Shown here: positions 52,490 through 60,201 of the stretch, piece by piece
How the letters are laid out: each line of letters begins with the position of its first letter
Numbering within the stretch: the first letter of the stretch is position 1
NCBI RefSeq assembly: GCF_000331285.1
Contig: NZ_ANFX01000030.1
Location: forward strand, 1 to 64,000
From: Porphyrobacter sp. AAP82
GTDB taxonomy: Bacteria > Pseudomonadota > Alphaproteobacteria > Sphingomonadales > Sphingomonadaceae
Direction of reading: 5' to 3'
DNA length: 64,000 nt
Position numbers and translations under genes: made by a program
The notes under the pieces: generated by a model
What the model was told of the DNA's origin: nothing
Databases searched by the model: none
The model's input: the letters and a program-made list of their open reading frames with translations, nothing else

Positions 52490-53692
52490 ATGGCAAGCAA
52501 GAGGCGCTGCGGGATCATGGCGGGATACTTCACCAAGCTGATGCGCGATCTGGAATCGCCGGTCGAAGTGCGGCGGTTCGGATCGGGGTGGTTTGCGGGC
52601 TTCTTCGCGCTGCTTTTCGCTGTGAGCGGCTTTGTCATGGTGGCCGCCCTGAAGTTCCCGGCGCTCTTCACCACCCCCGAATTGCAGGTGGTGCGCGACT
52701 GGGCGGGTTTTCGCACGGCGCTCCACGCGATGCTGCTGGCGAGCTATGCGCTGGCGCTGCTCAGCCTGCTGCTGCGACCGAGGAAGGTGCTGGGCTTTAC
52801 CGCGCTGATGATCGGGCTTGGCGCGGCGCTGCTTGGCGGGGCTTCGGTCGAGCCCGACGCGGCACCGGGCTGGGGGATGTTCTTCGGGATCGACTTCTTC
52901 ATCGTCAACCTGCTCGCCACCGGCTTCATGTTCGCGCCGCTCGAACGCTTCGTGCCCCACCGCCGCGAGCAGCGTCTGTTCCGCAGCGAATGGCGCGAGG
53001 ACCTGTTCTACTTCCTCGTCAGCTCGATGTTCGTGCAGATCCTCGCCTTCCTCAGCCTCGCGCCCGCGCAGATCATCAATGCGAATACGGGCAGCTGGGA
53101 CGTCTTGCGCGCCGGTGTGGCGAGCCTGCCGTGGGCGGTGCAGTTCGCGATCATCCTCGTCGTCTCGGACCTGCTGCAATACTGGTATCACCGCCTGTTC
53201 CACCAGGTCCCGTTCCTGTGGGGCTTCCATGCGGTGCACCATAGCACCACGGCGATGGACTGGCTGGCGGGATCGCGGATGCACGTTGCCGAGATCGTGC
53301 TCCTGCGCGCGGTAACCTCGCTGCCGCTGTTCACGCTCGGCTTTTCGCCCGCGGTGATGCAGGCCTATCTCGGCTTCATCTATGTCTGGTCCTCGCTGCT
53401 CCACGCGAACGTGGGGGGCAATTTCAACCGGCTCGGCCACTGGATCGCGACGCCGCGCTTCCACCACTGGCACCACGGATTGGAGCGCGAGGCCTTCGAC
53501 GTCAATTTCGCGATCCACTTCCCGTGGATCGACAAGCTGTTCGGCACCTTCCACCTGCCGCCGGACCGCTGGCCCAGGGACTACGGCATCCCCGAGGATG
53601 TGCCGAAGGGCTATGGCGGGCAGTTCCTCTACCCATGGACCCGCACCGGCAAGAAGACCGACGAGGAAAGCGGGGCCGAGCCCGCGGAATAA
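52490..53692 (+). CDS. Fatty acid hydroxylase / sterol desaturase superfamily membrane protein
   Basis: A 400-residue integral membrane di-iron oxygenase. The histidine clusters are HRLFH, FHAVHHS and FHHWHH, with YHRLFHQVPFLWGFHAVHHSTTAMDW typical of this superfamily. At least five hydrophobic segments are present, including FAGFFALLFAVSGFVMVAAL, FRTALHAMLLASYALALLSLLL and AGVASLPWAVQFAIILVVSDLLQYW. It hydroxylates or desaturates a lipid; the substrate is unknown. Two possible starts exist (52490 and 52517). A second member of the same superfamily lies at 56774-57596 on the opposite strand. Confidence 0.85.
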   Translation: MASKRRCGIMAGYFTKLMRDLESPVEVRRFGSGWFAGFFALLFAVSGFVMVAALKFPALFTTPELQVVRDWAGFRTALHAMLLASYALALLSLLLRPRKVLGFTALMIGLGAALLGGASVEPDAAPGWGMFFGIDFFIVNLLATGFMFAPLERFVPHRREQRLFRSEWREDLFYFLVSSMFVQILAFLSLAPAQIINANTGSWDVLRAGVASLPWAVQFAIILVVSDLLQYWYHRLFHQVPFLWGFHAVHHSTTAMDWLAGSRMHVAEIVLLRAVTSLPLFTLGFSPAVMQAYLGFIYVWSSLLHANVGGNFNRLGHWIATPRFHHWHHGLEREAFDVNFAIHFPWIDKLFGTFHLPPDRWPRDYGIPEDVPKGYGGQFLYPWTRTGKKTDEESGAEPAE

Positions 53693-53781
53693 TTTTCGCG
53701 CAGGCGTCGAATCCCGCTTGGCAGGCGCGTCTCCATGTCAGAGCCTTGCCATGCCGGCAGGTCCGATGACGGAGACGTGAC

Positions 53782-54141
53782 ATGCAATTCATGCTGATGA
53801 TCAACGAGGATGAAAGCGCCTATGCCGGCCCCGGGGGCGCCGCGCTGATGGAAGCGACGCTGGCGGGCCACATGAAGCTTGCCGAGGATCTGGTCGCGGC
53901 CGGCATCCCCTTTTCGGGCGAGCGGCTGAAGCCCGCCGCCACTGCCACCACGGTGCGTTCCGACAACGGCACGGTGACCCTGCATGACGGCCCCTTTGCC
54001 GAGACCCACGAGGAACTGGGCGGCTTCTACATCATCGACGTGCCGGGCCTCGACGAGGCGCTCGAATGGGCAAGGCGCATTCCCGTGCCCAGGGGCGGGG
54101 TCGAGGTGCGCCCGGTCTGGCCGATGGGGCCGCAAGGCTGA
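53782..54141 (+). CDS. YCII/DGPF-domain protein
   Basis: A 119-residue YciI-related protein beginning MQFMLMINEDESAYAG. The signature DGPF lies in TVTLHDGPFAETHEELGGFYIIDV, and WARRIPVPRGGVEVRPVWPM closes the domain. DGPF proteins accompany ECF sigma factors of the ECF42 kind, and this gene directly precedes such a sigma factor. ACGGAGACGTGAC before the ATG contains the ribosome site. Its role (partner, substrate or output of the sigma factor) is not settled. Confidence 0.88.
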   Translation: MQFMLMINEDESAYAGPGGAALMEATLAGHMKLAEDLVAAGIPFSGERLKPAATATTVRSDNGTVTLHDGPFAETHEELGGFYIIDVPGLDEALEWARRIPVPRGGVEVRPVWPMGPQG

Positions 54142-54167
54142 GCGCGGCGGCGCTGGCCGAGGCGATC

Positions 54168-55361
54168 ATGGCGGCGCGGCCCCGGGTGGTGGCCGCGCTT
54201 GCCGCCGCCTTGCGCGATCTCGATGCGGCAGAGGATGCCTTTTCGGAAAGCGAGGCGCGCTGCCTCGCGCTGCCCGAACCGCCGCGCGATGTGCCCGCAT
54301 GGCTGTTCGTCGCCGCCAGACGCCGCGCGCTCGACGGGATCCGCAAGGCCGCCGCCGCAGGGCGCCACGCCGAGGCATTCGCCCAAGTGACCGACATGGC
54401 CGATATCATCGCGCTGCCCGAACCCATCCCCGACGAACGCCTGAGGCTGCTGTTCATCTGCTGCCACCCGGCGCTGGCGGCCGAGGTGCGCGCGGCGCTT
54501 GCGCTGAAGGTGATCTGCGGGCTGCCGACCGACCGGATCGCGCAGCTGTTCCTCGTCAGCGAGCCCGCCATGCTCCAGCGCATCACCCGTGCCAAGGCCA
54601 AGGTGCGCGAAGCGGGGATCGCCTTCGGGCTGCCTGCGCGCGGGGCCTGGCCCGAGCGGCTGGGCGCGGTGCTGCTGGCGCTGGAGCTCGCCTTCACCGC
54701 TGCCTATGCCGATGCCGCCGGCGAGCTTGCCGCCGATGTCGGCGAGGATCTGGGCGCCGAGGTCGAGCGGCTTGCGCTGCTGGTCGCCGAACTTCTCCAT
54801 GACGAGCCCGAGGCGGCAGGGCTCGCCGCGCTGGTGCTGCTGGCCCGCGCGCGGGCCGGGGCGCGGCTGGACGCGGAGGGCGCGATGGTGCCGCTTTCGC
54901 AGCAGGATACTGCGCGGTGGGACTTTGCCCGGATCGCGCGGGCGCGGGCGCTGATGGAGGCGGCTGCGCGGGCGGGGCGCTCGGGGCCGTGCCAGGTGAT
55001 GGCCGCGATCCAGCTCGCCCACACCCGCCGTGCCTTCGACGGCGTGGTCGATTGGAGCGCGGTGCTGCGGCTTTTCGATGTGCTGCTGGCGCTTCGTCCC
55101 TCGGCGATGGTTGCGCTCGGCCGCGCGCTGGCACTGGCGCAGGTTGAGGGGCCCCAAGAGGGGCTGGCAGCGATCGAGGCGCTTCCCGCCGGGCGCCTCG
55201 CGCTGACGCGGCCCTACCATGTCGCGCGCGCCGATCTGCTGGCAAAGGCCGGGCGCACGGCAGAGGCGGCCGCGGCGCTCGACGCGGCCCTCGCGCTCGG
55301 ACCGCCGCGCGCCGAGCGCCTGTGGCTCGAACAGCGCCGCCACATGACGGGGGCGGGCTGA
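54168..55361 (+). CDS. ECF sigma factor with C-terminal TPR extension (ECF42 type)
   Basis: A sigma-70-family regulator of about 397 residues. Region 2 is at the N-terminus (RVVAALAAALRDLDAAEDAFSESEARCLALPEP, DVPAWLFVAARRRALDGIR). Region 4 is at about residues 100-155 (ALALKVICGLPTDRIAQLFLVSEPAMLQRITRAKAKVREA). A long alpha-helical extension has TPR-like repeats (DUF6596) such as ERLALLVAELLHDEPEAAGLAALVLLARAR and GPCQVMAAIQLAHTRR. The architecture and the preceding DGPF gene identify the ECF42 group; no anti-sigma gene is adjacent. ATG 54168 has GAGG upstream; ATG 54066, inside the previous gene, is the alternative. Confidence 0.88.
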   Translation: MAARPRVVAALAAALRDLDAAEDAFSESEARCLALPEPPRDVPAWLFVAARRRALDGIRKAAAAGRHAEAFAQVTDMADIIALPEPIPDERLRLLFICCHPALAAEVRAALALKVICGLPTDRIAQLFLVSEPAMLQRITRAKAKVREAGIAFGLPARGAWPERLGAVLLALELAFTAAYADAAGELAADVGEDLGAEVERLALLVAELLHDEPEAAGLAALVLLARARAGARLDAEGAMVPLSQQDTARWDFARIARARALMEAAARAGRSGPCQVMAAIQLAHTRRAFDGVVDWSAVLRLFDVLLALRPSAMVALGRALALAQVEGPQEGLAAIEALPAGRLALTRPYHVARADLLAKAGRTAEAAAALDAALALGPPRAERLWLEQRRHMTGAG

Positions 55362-55423
55362 CGGGCCGCCCGGCTTGCCCGTGCCACGCCCTGCCGCCGC
55401 CTGCTGAACAGGGTTAGGGTCCC

Positions 55424-55438
55424 GGGCGGCAACCGCCC
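55424..55438 (+). promoter_or_regulatory. Small hairpin just upstream of the GntA-like gene
   Basis: GGGCGG (55424-55429) pairs with CCGCCC (55433-55438) around CAA, ending 13 bases before the ATG at 55452, where a ribosome site would be expected. It may influence translation of the GntA-like/DUF1989 pair. It lacks the ACGR loops of the guanidine-II riboswitch, and nothing upstream resembles guanidine-I. Confidence 0.35.
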
Positions 55439-55451
55439 CTAGCCGGGCGCC

Positions 55452-56186
55452 ATGAACATCGAACCCCGCAGCTTCCTCGCCGCCGAGGAGGCCGGCGCCC
55501 CCGCCGACGCTCCCGCGGACGCCTCTCCCCTATCGCCCGCCGGCGCGCTTGCCGCCCATATCGAGGCGGCAGACTTCCCCTGCGTGGGCGCCAAGTCCGC
55601 ACTCGCGCAGGACGGCTTGCAGGTCGAGACCGCGCGCGACATCACGCGCGGCGCGGATGATGCGCGCATCCACCGCGCGCTTGCCCGGTGGAGCATGCTG
55701 CCCGCCGATGCCGCGCCGGAATTCCGCAGCCTCGCGGTGGTCTTTGCCGGCCCCCCTGACCTCGACGAGCGCGATTTCGAGGCCGCCTTGTGGGCGCGGC
55801 TCGGCAGCCTTGCCGCATTGGACCGGGCCGCCGGCTTCGCGCCCGAGCCCGGCTTCAGCAGCGATCCGGCCGACGCGCATTTCGCGCTGAGCTTCGGCGG
55901 CAAGGCCTATTTCGCGGTCGGCCTCCACCCCAACGCCTCGCGCCGCGCGCGCCGCCTGCCGTTCCCGGCAATCGTCTTCAACCTCCACGAACAGTTCGCA
56001 AGGCTGCGCGAAGAGGACCGCTACGAGCGGATGCGCGAGGTGATCCTCGCCCGCGACGTCGCCTTTAACGGCGCGCCCAACCCGATGCTCGCCCGCCACG
56101 GGACGATAAGCGAGGCGCGGCAATATAGCGGTCGCGCGGTCGAGGAGGGCTGGGTGTGCCCCTTCGCGCCGGAGCGGCCCCGGTGA
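55452..56186 (+). CDS. GntA-like / YqcI-YcgG family heme-dependent N-hydroxylase
   Basis: A 244-residue protein of the YqcI/YcgG family. The founding characterised member, GntA, is a heme enzyme that N-hydroxylates a guanidine nitrogen in guanitoxin synthesis. Family motifs seen are ADFPCVGAKSALAQDGLQ near residue 40, PEFRSLAVVFAGP, AHFALSFGGKAYFAVGLHPNASRRARRLPFPAIVFNLH, and the ending ISEARQYSGRAVEEGWVCPF. The length is typical. The stop overlaps the GTG of the DUF1989 gene (GTGA), so the two are translationally coupled. No guanitoxin-pathway genes are nearby, so the true substrate may be another guanidine or amino compound. Family assignment is secure; function is inferred. Confidence 0.83.
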   Translation: MNIEPRSFLAAEEAGAPADAPADASPLSPAGALAAHIEAADFPCVGAKSALAQDGLQVETARDITRGADDARIHRALARWSMLPADAAPEFRSLAVVFAGPPDLDERDFEAALWARLGSLAALDRAAGFAPEPGFSSDPADAHFALSFGGKAYFAVGLHPNASRRARRLPFPAIVFNLHEQFARLREEDRYERMREVILARDVAFNGAPNPMLARHGTISEARQYSGRAVEEGWVCPFAPERPR

Positions 56187-56770
56187 CCGGGCGCATCGCT
56201 CCGCGCAGCGGCACCGCGCTGCGGCTCGCCCGGGGCGACATCCTGACCGTGATCGACCCGCAAGGCGGGCAGGTCAGCGATCTTGTCGCGGTGGCTGCCA
56301 GCGATCCGGGCGAAATCATCTCCAACGGGCGGACCTTCGATTACGAGGAGACCGTGCGCCTGACGACGGGCTCGCGCCTGTGGTCGAACCGTTCGCGGGT
56401 GATGCTGACGGTCATCGCGGACACCGCGCCCGCGCATGATTTCCTGCTGACGCCGTGTTCGCCAGCGACCTTCCGGCATTTCTATCCCGACAAGCCGGTG
56501 CACCGCGGCTGCTTCGGCAATCTCGCCGAGGCGCTCGGCCCCCACGGTGTCACGCCCGACATGATCCCTTGCGCCTTCAACATCTTCATGAACGTGACCC
56601 TTGCTCCTGACGGCAAGCTGGCGGTGCTGCCCCCCGAAACGCGCGCGGGTGACTTCATCAAGCTGCGCGCCGAGATGGACCTCGTGATCGGCCTCACCGC
56701 GTGTTCGGCTTATGCCTCCAACGGGGGCAGCTTCAAGCCGATCGACTTCGCGGTGGAGCGGGCGGGGTGA
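56183..56770 (+). CDS. DUF1989 / urea carboxylase-associated family protein
   Basis: A 195-residue DUF1989 protein. Related pairs (CgdA/CgdB) act as carboxyguanidine deiminase beside guanidine carboxylase. Motifs seen are DILTVIDPQGGQVSDLVAVAA, SNGRTFDYEETVRLTTGSRLWSNR, HRGCFGNLAEALGPHGV, MIPCAFNIFMNVTLAPDG, RAGDFIKLRAEMDLVIGLTACSA and SNGGSFKPIDF. Cysteines at FTPCSP-like LLTPCSPATF, CFGNL, PCAFN and TACSA may bind metal. GTG 56183 overlaps the GntA-like stop. Only one DUF1989 subunit and no biotin carboxylase or allophanate hydrolase are present, so the canonical guanidine route is incomplete here. Confidence 0.83.
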   Translation: MTGRIAPRSGTALRLARGDILTVIDPQGGQVSDLVAVAASDPGEIISNGRTFDYEETVRLTTGSRLWSNRSRVMLTVIADTAPAHDFLLTPCSPATFRHFYPDKPVHRGCFGNLAEALGPHGVTPDMIPCAFNIFMNVTLAPDGKLAVLPPETRAGDFIKLRAEMDLVIGLTACSAYASNGGSFKPIDFAVERAG

Positions 56771-56773
56771 GGC

Positions 56774-57596
56774 CTATCCGGCCGGTTCGGCAGCCGGTCC
56801 GGCCGCGCGGCCCCGCGTCGTCACCTCGCGAAACGTCTCGCGGTAGCGCGGGTGTTCGGTGCCCATCCAGCGGTCCCACCAGGTGAAATAGAAGCCGTAA
56901 TTGTGGCCCGAGGAATGGTGCAGGTCGTGGTGCGTCGTGGTCGCGATCCAGCCCGTCCACGGATTGTCGACCCAGCCGGCGGGGAACAGCTCGCTGCCGG
57001 CGTGCGCCATCACGTTGCGGATCATCTGGTGCCAGATGAAGAACAGTATCGCAAAGCCCGCATAGGCGATGCCGAGCATGCTGGTGAGCGCCAAGAACAC
57101 CGGCACGAAGGCCACCTCGATCACCGCCTCGGTCATGGTGAAGCTGTAGGCGGTCCACGGCGTCGGAGTGCGCGACTTGTGGTGGTGGAGGTGCGCGGCG
57201 CGGAACAATCGCTTGTGATGCATCGCCCGGTGCGCCCAGTAGAACCACGCGTCATGCGCGAGCACGATCAGCACGAACTGCCAGGCGATCGTCCACGCGC
57301 TCGCCGGCTGGACCTTCATCAGGATCACCCCGGTCTCGCGCCCGACCAGGATCGCGAGGGTGACGACCGCATAGACGCCCACGGTGCGCATCGAGGAAAG
57401 GAGTTCGCGCGCATAGTCACTGCGCGAGGGCTGGCGCCCGCGCTGGATCTTCCGGTTCTCGGCAAACCCGCGAAACACGAGGAGCAGCAGCGACAGCCCC
57501 CCCGGCCGCGATGAGATAGCGGCCGAGATCGAAATAGAGCACCCGCGTCATGTGCTGGGCAACGAGGTCGATCATGGAAGGCGCGGCGGCGGACAT
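56774..57596 (-). pseudogene. Sterol desaturase-like protein interrupted by a 1-base frameshift
   Basis: A di-iron membrane oxygenase of the fatty acid hydroxylase superfamily. The N-terminal part from ATG 57596 (MSAAAPSMIDLVAQHM, then LYFDLGRYLIAAGG) is in one frame. The rest from about 57500 downstream is in another: VFRGFAENRKIQRGR, then histidine motifs HDAWFYWAHRAMHH, FRAAHLHHHKS and THHDLHHSSG. The break falls in seven consecutive C (57497-57503 on the plus strand). With one G fewer on the coding strand the frame reads AAGGLSLLLLVFRG continuously. It is either a sequencing error, a true inactivation or slipped-strand variation. It converges on the DUF1989 gene with a three-base gap. Confidence 0.85.
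57497..57503. repeat. C7 homopolymer at the frameshift
   Basis: Seven consecutive C residues sit exactly where the sterol-desaturase-like frame changes. Six would restore the full-length protein. Confidence 0.85.
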
Positions 57597-57657
57597 GGGA
57601 GGTGTCGTAACGCAAAAGCGGCGAATGATCATCACCTGATCGCGCAGGCAGGCAATG

Positions 57658-58587
57658 CTAGCGCGCGCGCCGCCTGCGCAGCCACAGGATCGCCCAGTCG
57701 CCGCGCTGGAGCCTGGCAGCCATGCGGAAACCTGCGCGCTGCATCGCCCGCTTGACCGCCGCTTCCTGTTCTCCCGCCAGAAGCCCTGCGAGCAGCAGGT
57801 TGCCGCCGGACGGCACCGCCTTGCCGAAATCGGGGGCGAGGCTGACCAAGGGCCCGGCGAGGATGTTGGCGATGAGCAGGTCGTAGGGCCCGCGCAACTG
57901 CAGCAAGGGATCGTCCATCCCGTCGGCAACGATCATCACCGCCTCGCCGGCGCCCGCACCCATCGGGACATTGTTGAGGATTGCGTTTTCCTCGACCACG
58001 CCGGTGCAGACCGGGTCGATATCGGTGAGGGTGAGGAAGATGCGCGGCCACATGGCGAGGGCGGCGAAGCCGAGCAGCCCGGTGCCCGTCCCGATATCGG
58101 CGACATTCCACGCCACCACGCCGCTCGCCCTCATGTGGCCGAGCATCTCGAGACACCCGGCGGTGGTCTTGTGCTGGCCGGTGCCGAAGGCTTGGGATGC
58201 GGGGATGACAAAGTCTACAGCCAAGGGATCGGGAGGATAATCAGGGGTGTGGACATGGAAGCGCCCGGCGCGGATCGGGGGCGCGTTGTGCTGGCTCAAG
58301 GTCACCCAGTCGGCAGGCGGCAGTTCCTCGATGGTGATGTCGGGTGCCGTCCCTTCGAACAAGCCGGCGAGCGCGGCCTTTTGGGCCGTGCCGGGTTTCC
58401 TCGGATACCAGGCTTCGAGCACCCAGTCGTCGGGGCGGTCCTCGGCCTCCTCGCGGCCGGCGATGACGAGTTCGTGGTCCCAGTCGTCGGTCAGGTCATG
58501 CGCGAGCAGCGCCGCCTGCACGACGGACTTGGGGGCATGGGCGCTGAGTTTCCAGGTGGTGTCGGCGGCGGCCATTTCAGCGGACAA
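57658..58587 (-). CDS. prmA: Ribosomal protein L11 methyltransferase
   Basis: PrmA trimethylates several amino groups of ribosomal protein uL11 with SAM. The 309-residue product has the N-terminal substrate-recognition domain and the catalytic methyltransferase domain. The latter reads IPASQAFGTGQHKTTAGCLEML, DIGTGTGLLGFAALAM (motif I) and LTLTDIDPVC, then YDLLIANILAGPLVSLAPDF (the NxLA motif). The start at 58587 overlaps the stop of the upstream SDR gene by 11 bases. An internal ATG at 58575 is the alternative start. Confidence 0.93.
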   Translation of the reverse strand: MSAEMAAADTTWKLSAHAPKSVVQAALLAHDLTDDWDHELVIAGREEAEDRPDDWVLEAWYPRKPGTAQKAALAGLFEGTAPDITIEELPPADWVTLSQHNAPPIRAGRFHVHTPDYPPDPLAVDFVIPASQAFGTGQHKTTAGCLEMLGHMRASGVVAWNVADIGTGTGLLGFAALAMWPRIFLTLTDIDPVCTGVVEENAILNNVPMGAGAGEAVMIVADGMDDPLLQLRGPYDLLIANILAGPLVSLAPDFGKAVPSGGNLLLAGLLAGEQEAAVKRAMQRAGFRMAARLQRGDWAILWLRRRRAR

Positions 58588-59311
58588 AGCTCGCTCCGTT
58601 GGCGTCGATCACCGCGCCGGTCATGCTGGGAGGCGCATCAAGGGCGCAAAAGGCGATGATCGCCGCGATTTCCTCTGGGGTGGCGACGCGGCCCAGCGGG
58701 ATGTCGGCGAGCAGCCCCGGGCCCCCGCGCGAGGCGAGGTAATCGCCCGCCATCGATGTGTCGGTGAAGCCCGGGGTCACCGCAAAACTCAGGATGCCGT
58801 CCTTGGCATAGGCGCGCGCAATGGTCTTGTGCATCCCGATCATGCCGCTCTTGGCGGCGGCATAGTGCCAATGGGCCGGGCTGTCCCCGCGGTATGCGGC
58901 GCGGCTGGCGACATGCACCAGCCTCCCTGCAAAACCGCGTTCCTGCCAGTGCAGCACCGCAAACCGCGAGAGCTGCGCCGCGCTGGTCAGGTTGACGCGC
59001 AGCGTGTCCTCCCAGGCATCGAGCCATTCGATGTCCGAGCGCTCCAATCGGTTCGCCTCGAAGCGGCCCGCGTTGTTCACCACCACGTCGATCTCGCCGT
59101 GTGCAAGGTTCATCGCCTGGTCCCACAGCGCGTGCGATCTCAGCGGATCGCCGAAATCGGCAGCGATGATCGGCGCTGCCCCCTCCGCCGCCACGCCGCG
59201 CGAGGCCCCGCCTGACGCATGGCCGATCACCTTCGCGCCGCGCGCGGCCAGTGCCTCGAGCGCCGCCCTGCCAATTCCGCGGCTTGATCCGGTAACGAGA
59301 ATGTGTCCCAT
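58577..59311 (-). CDS. SDR-family oxidoreductase
   Basis: A 244-residue short-chain dehydrogenase. MGHILVTGSSRGIGRAALEAL gives the cofactor motif. IDVVVNNAGRF, VHVASRAAYRG, the catalytic HWHYAAAKSGMIGM and PGFTDTSMAGDY follow, with the ending MTGAVIDANGASFVR. ATG 59311 is the natural start. It overlaps prmA by 11 bases, which implies a bicistronic mRNA. The substrate is unknown; 3-oxoacyl-ACP reductase annotation is common for such proteins. Confidence 0.88.
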   Translation of the reverse strand: MGHILVTGSSRGIGRAALEALAARGAKVIGHASGGASRGVAAEGAAPIIAADFGDPLRSHALWDQAMNLAHGEIDVVVNNAGRFEANRLERSDIEWLDAWEDTLRVNLTSAAQLSRFAVLHWQERGFAGRLVHVASRAAYRGDSPAHWHYAAAKSGMIGMHKTIARAYAKDGILSFAVTPGFTDTSMAGDYLASRGGPGLLADIPLGRVATPEEIAAIIAFCALDAPPSMTGAVIDANGASFVR

Positions 59312-59419
59312 GCAAGCCGCTATCCGAAACTTTGCAAGCCATGTCCACTGCTCGCCGCTTGCCTCGCGCGCCAGCGGCGTTAAGTGGGAAAACCGGAAAC
59401 AGGGACAGACGGGATCACC

Positions 59420-59800
59420 ATGAACCAAAGACCGCTATCGCCCCACTTGCAGATCTGGCGCTGGGGGCCGCACATGCTCGTATCGATCCTCCACCGCGCG
59501 ACCGGCGACGGCATGGCGCTGGTGGGTCTCGGTGTGCTCCTGTGGTGGCTGGGTTCGCTGGCGAGCGGGCCGGAATCCTATGCGACGTTCCAGGGGGCGA
59601 TGGGCTCGCCGCTCGGGCTGCTCGTGCTGGTCGGCCTGTCGTGGGCGTTCTTCACCCACATGATGAGCGGCCTGCGCCACTTCGTGCTCGATATCGGCGC
59701 GGGCTACGAGCTCGACATCAACCGCACCTGGTCGGTCGCGGCGCCGGTCATCGCGATCATTCTCACCGCGGCCTTCTGGGCCGTGATCCTGCTGGCCTGA
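59420..59800 (+). CDS. sdhC: Succinate dehydrogenase cytochrome b556 subunit
   Basis: A 126-residue membrane anchor of complex II with three helices. RPLSPHLQIWRWGPHMLVSILHRATG carries the quinone-site Ser and Arg and the family HRxTG. HMMSGLRHFVLDIG holds the probable heme-ligand His. ATG 59420 begins MNQRPLSPH as expected. It is the first gene of sdhC-sdhD-sdhA. Upstream TTGCCT...TAAGTG spaced by 16 is only a weak promoter candidate. Confidence 0.95.
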   Translation: MNQRPLSPHLQIWRWGPHMLVSILHRATGDGMALVGLGVLLWWLGSLASGPESYATFQGAMGSPLGLLVLVGLSWAFFTHMMSGLRHFVLDIGAGYELDINRTWSVAAPVIAIILTAAFWAVILLA

Positions 59801-59814
59801 GGGGGACCAAGCAC

Positions 59815-60201
59815 ATGGGCAACGGAACTTCCATCGGCCGCGTGCGGGGCCTGGGTGCGGCGCATGAAGGCCCGCATCACTGGCTCCTCCAGCGCTTCAC
59901 CGCGATCGGCAACCTGGTGCTGATGAGCTGGCTGCTGGTCAGCCTGATGCTGCTGGGCGACTATGGCTATGCGAGCGTCGCCAAGTGGCTCACCCACCCG
60001 ATCAACGCGACCGCGATGATGCTGCTCGTCACCAGCCTGTTCTGGCACGCGCGGATCGGCCTCCAGGTGCTGATCGAGGACTACATCCACGACGGCGGAT
60101 CGAAATTCGCGATCATCGCCGCGCTCAATCTTGCAACCATCGGCGGGGGCGCCTTCGGGATTTTCAGCGTCGCCGCACTCGTATTCGGAGGTAAGGCGTA
60201 A
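59815..60201 (+). CDS. sdhD: Succinate dehydrogenase hydrophobic membrane anchor subunit
   Basis: A 128-residue three-helix anchor of complex II. It begins [31 protein letters not shown]. It has the heme/quinone-side sequence [22 protein letters not shown], which is typical of alphaproteobacterial SdhD. GAGGGGG precedes the ATG. Its stop overlaps the sdhA start by one base. Confidence 0.94.
   Translation: MGNGTSIGRVRGLGAAHEGPHHWLLQRFTAIGNLVLMSWLLVSLMLLGDYGYASVAKWLTHPINATAMMLLVTSLFWHARIGLQVLIEDYIHDGGSKFAIIAALNLATIGGGAFGIFSVAALVFGGKA

Noticed and set aside
55362..55451. Possible guanidine riboswitch before the GntA-like gene
   Set aside because: Only one small hairpin with a CAA loop is present. 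The paired ACGR-loop hairpins of guanidine-II and the longer guanidine-I fold are not seen.
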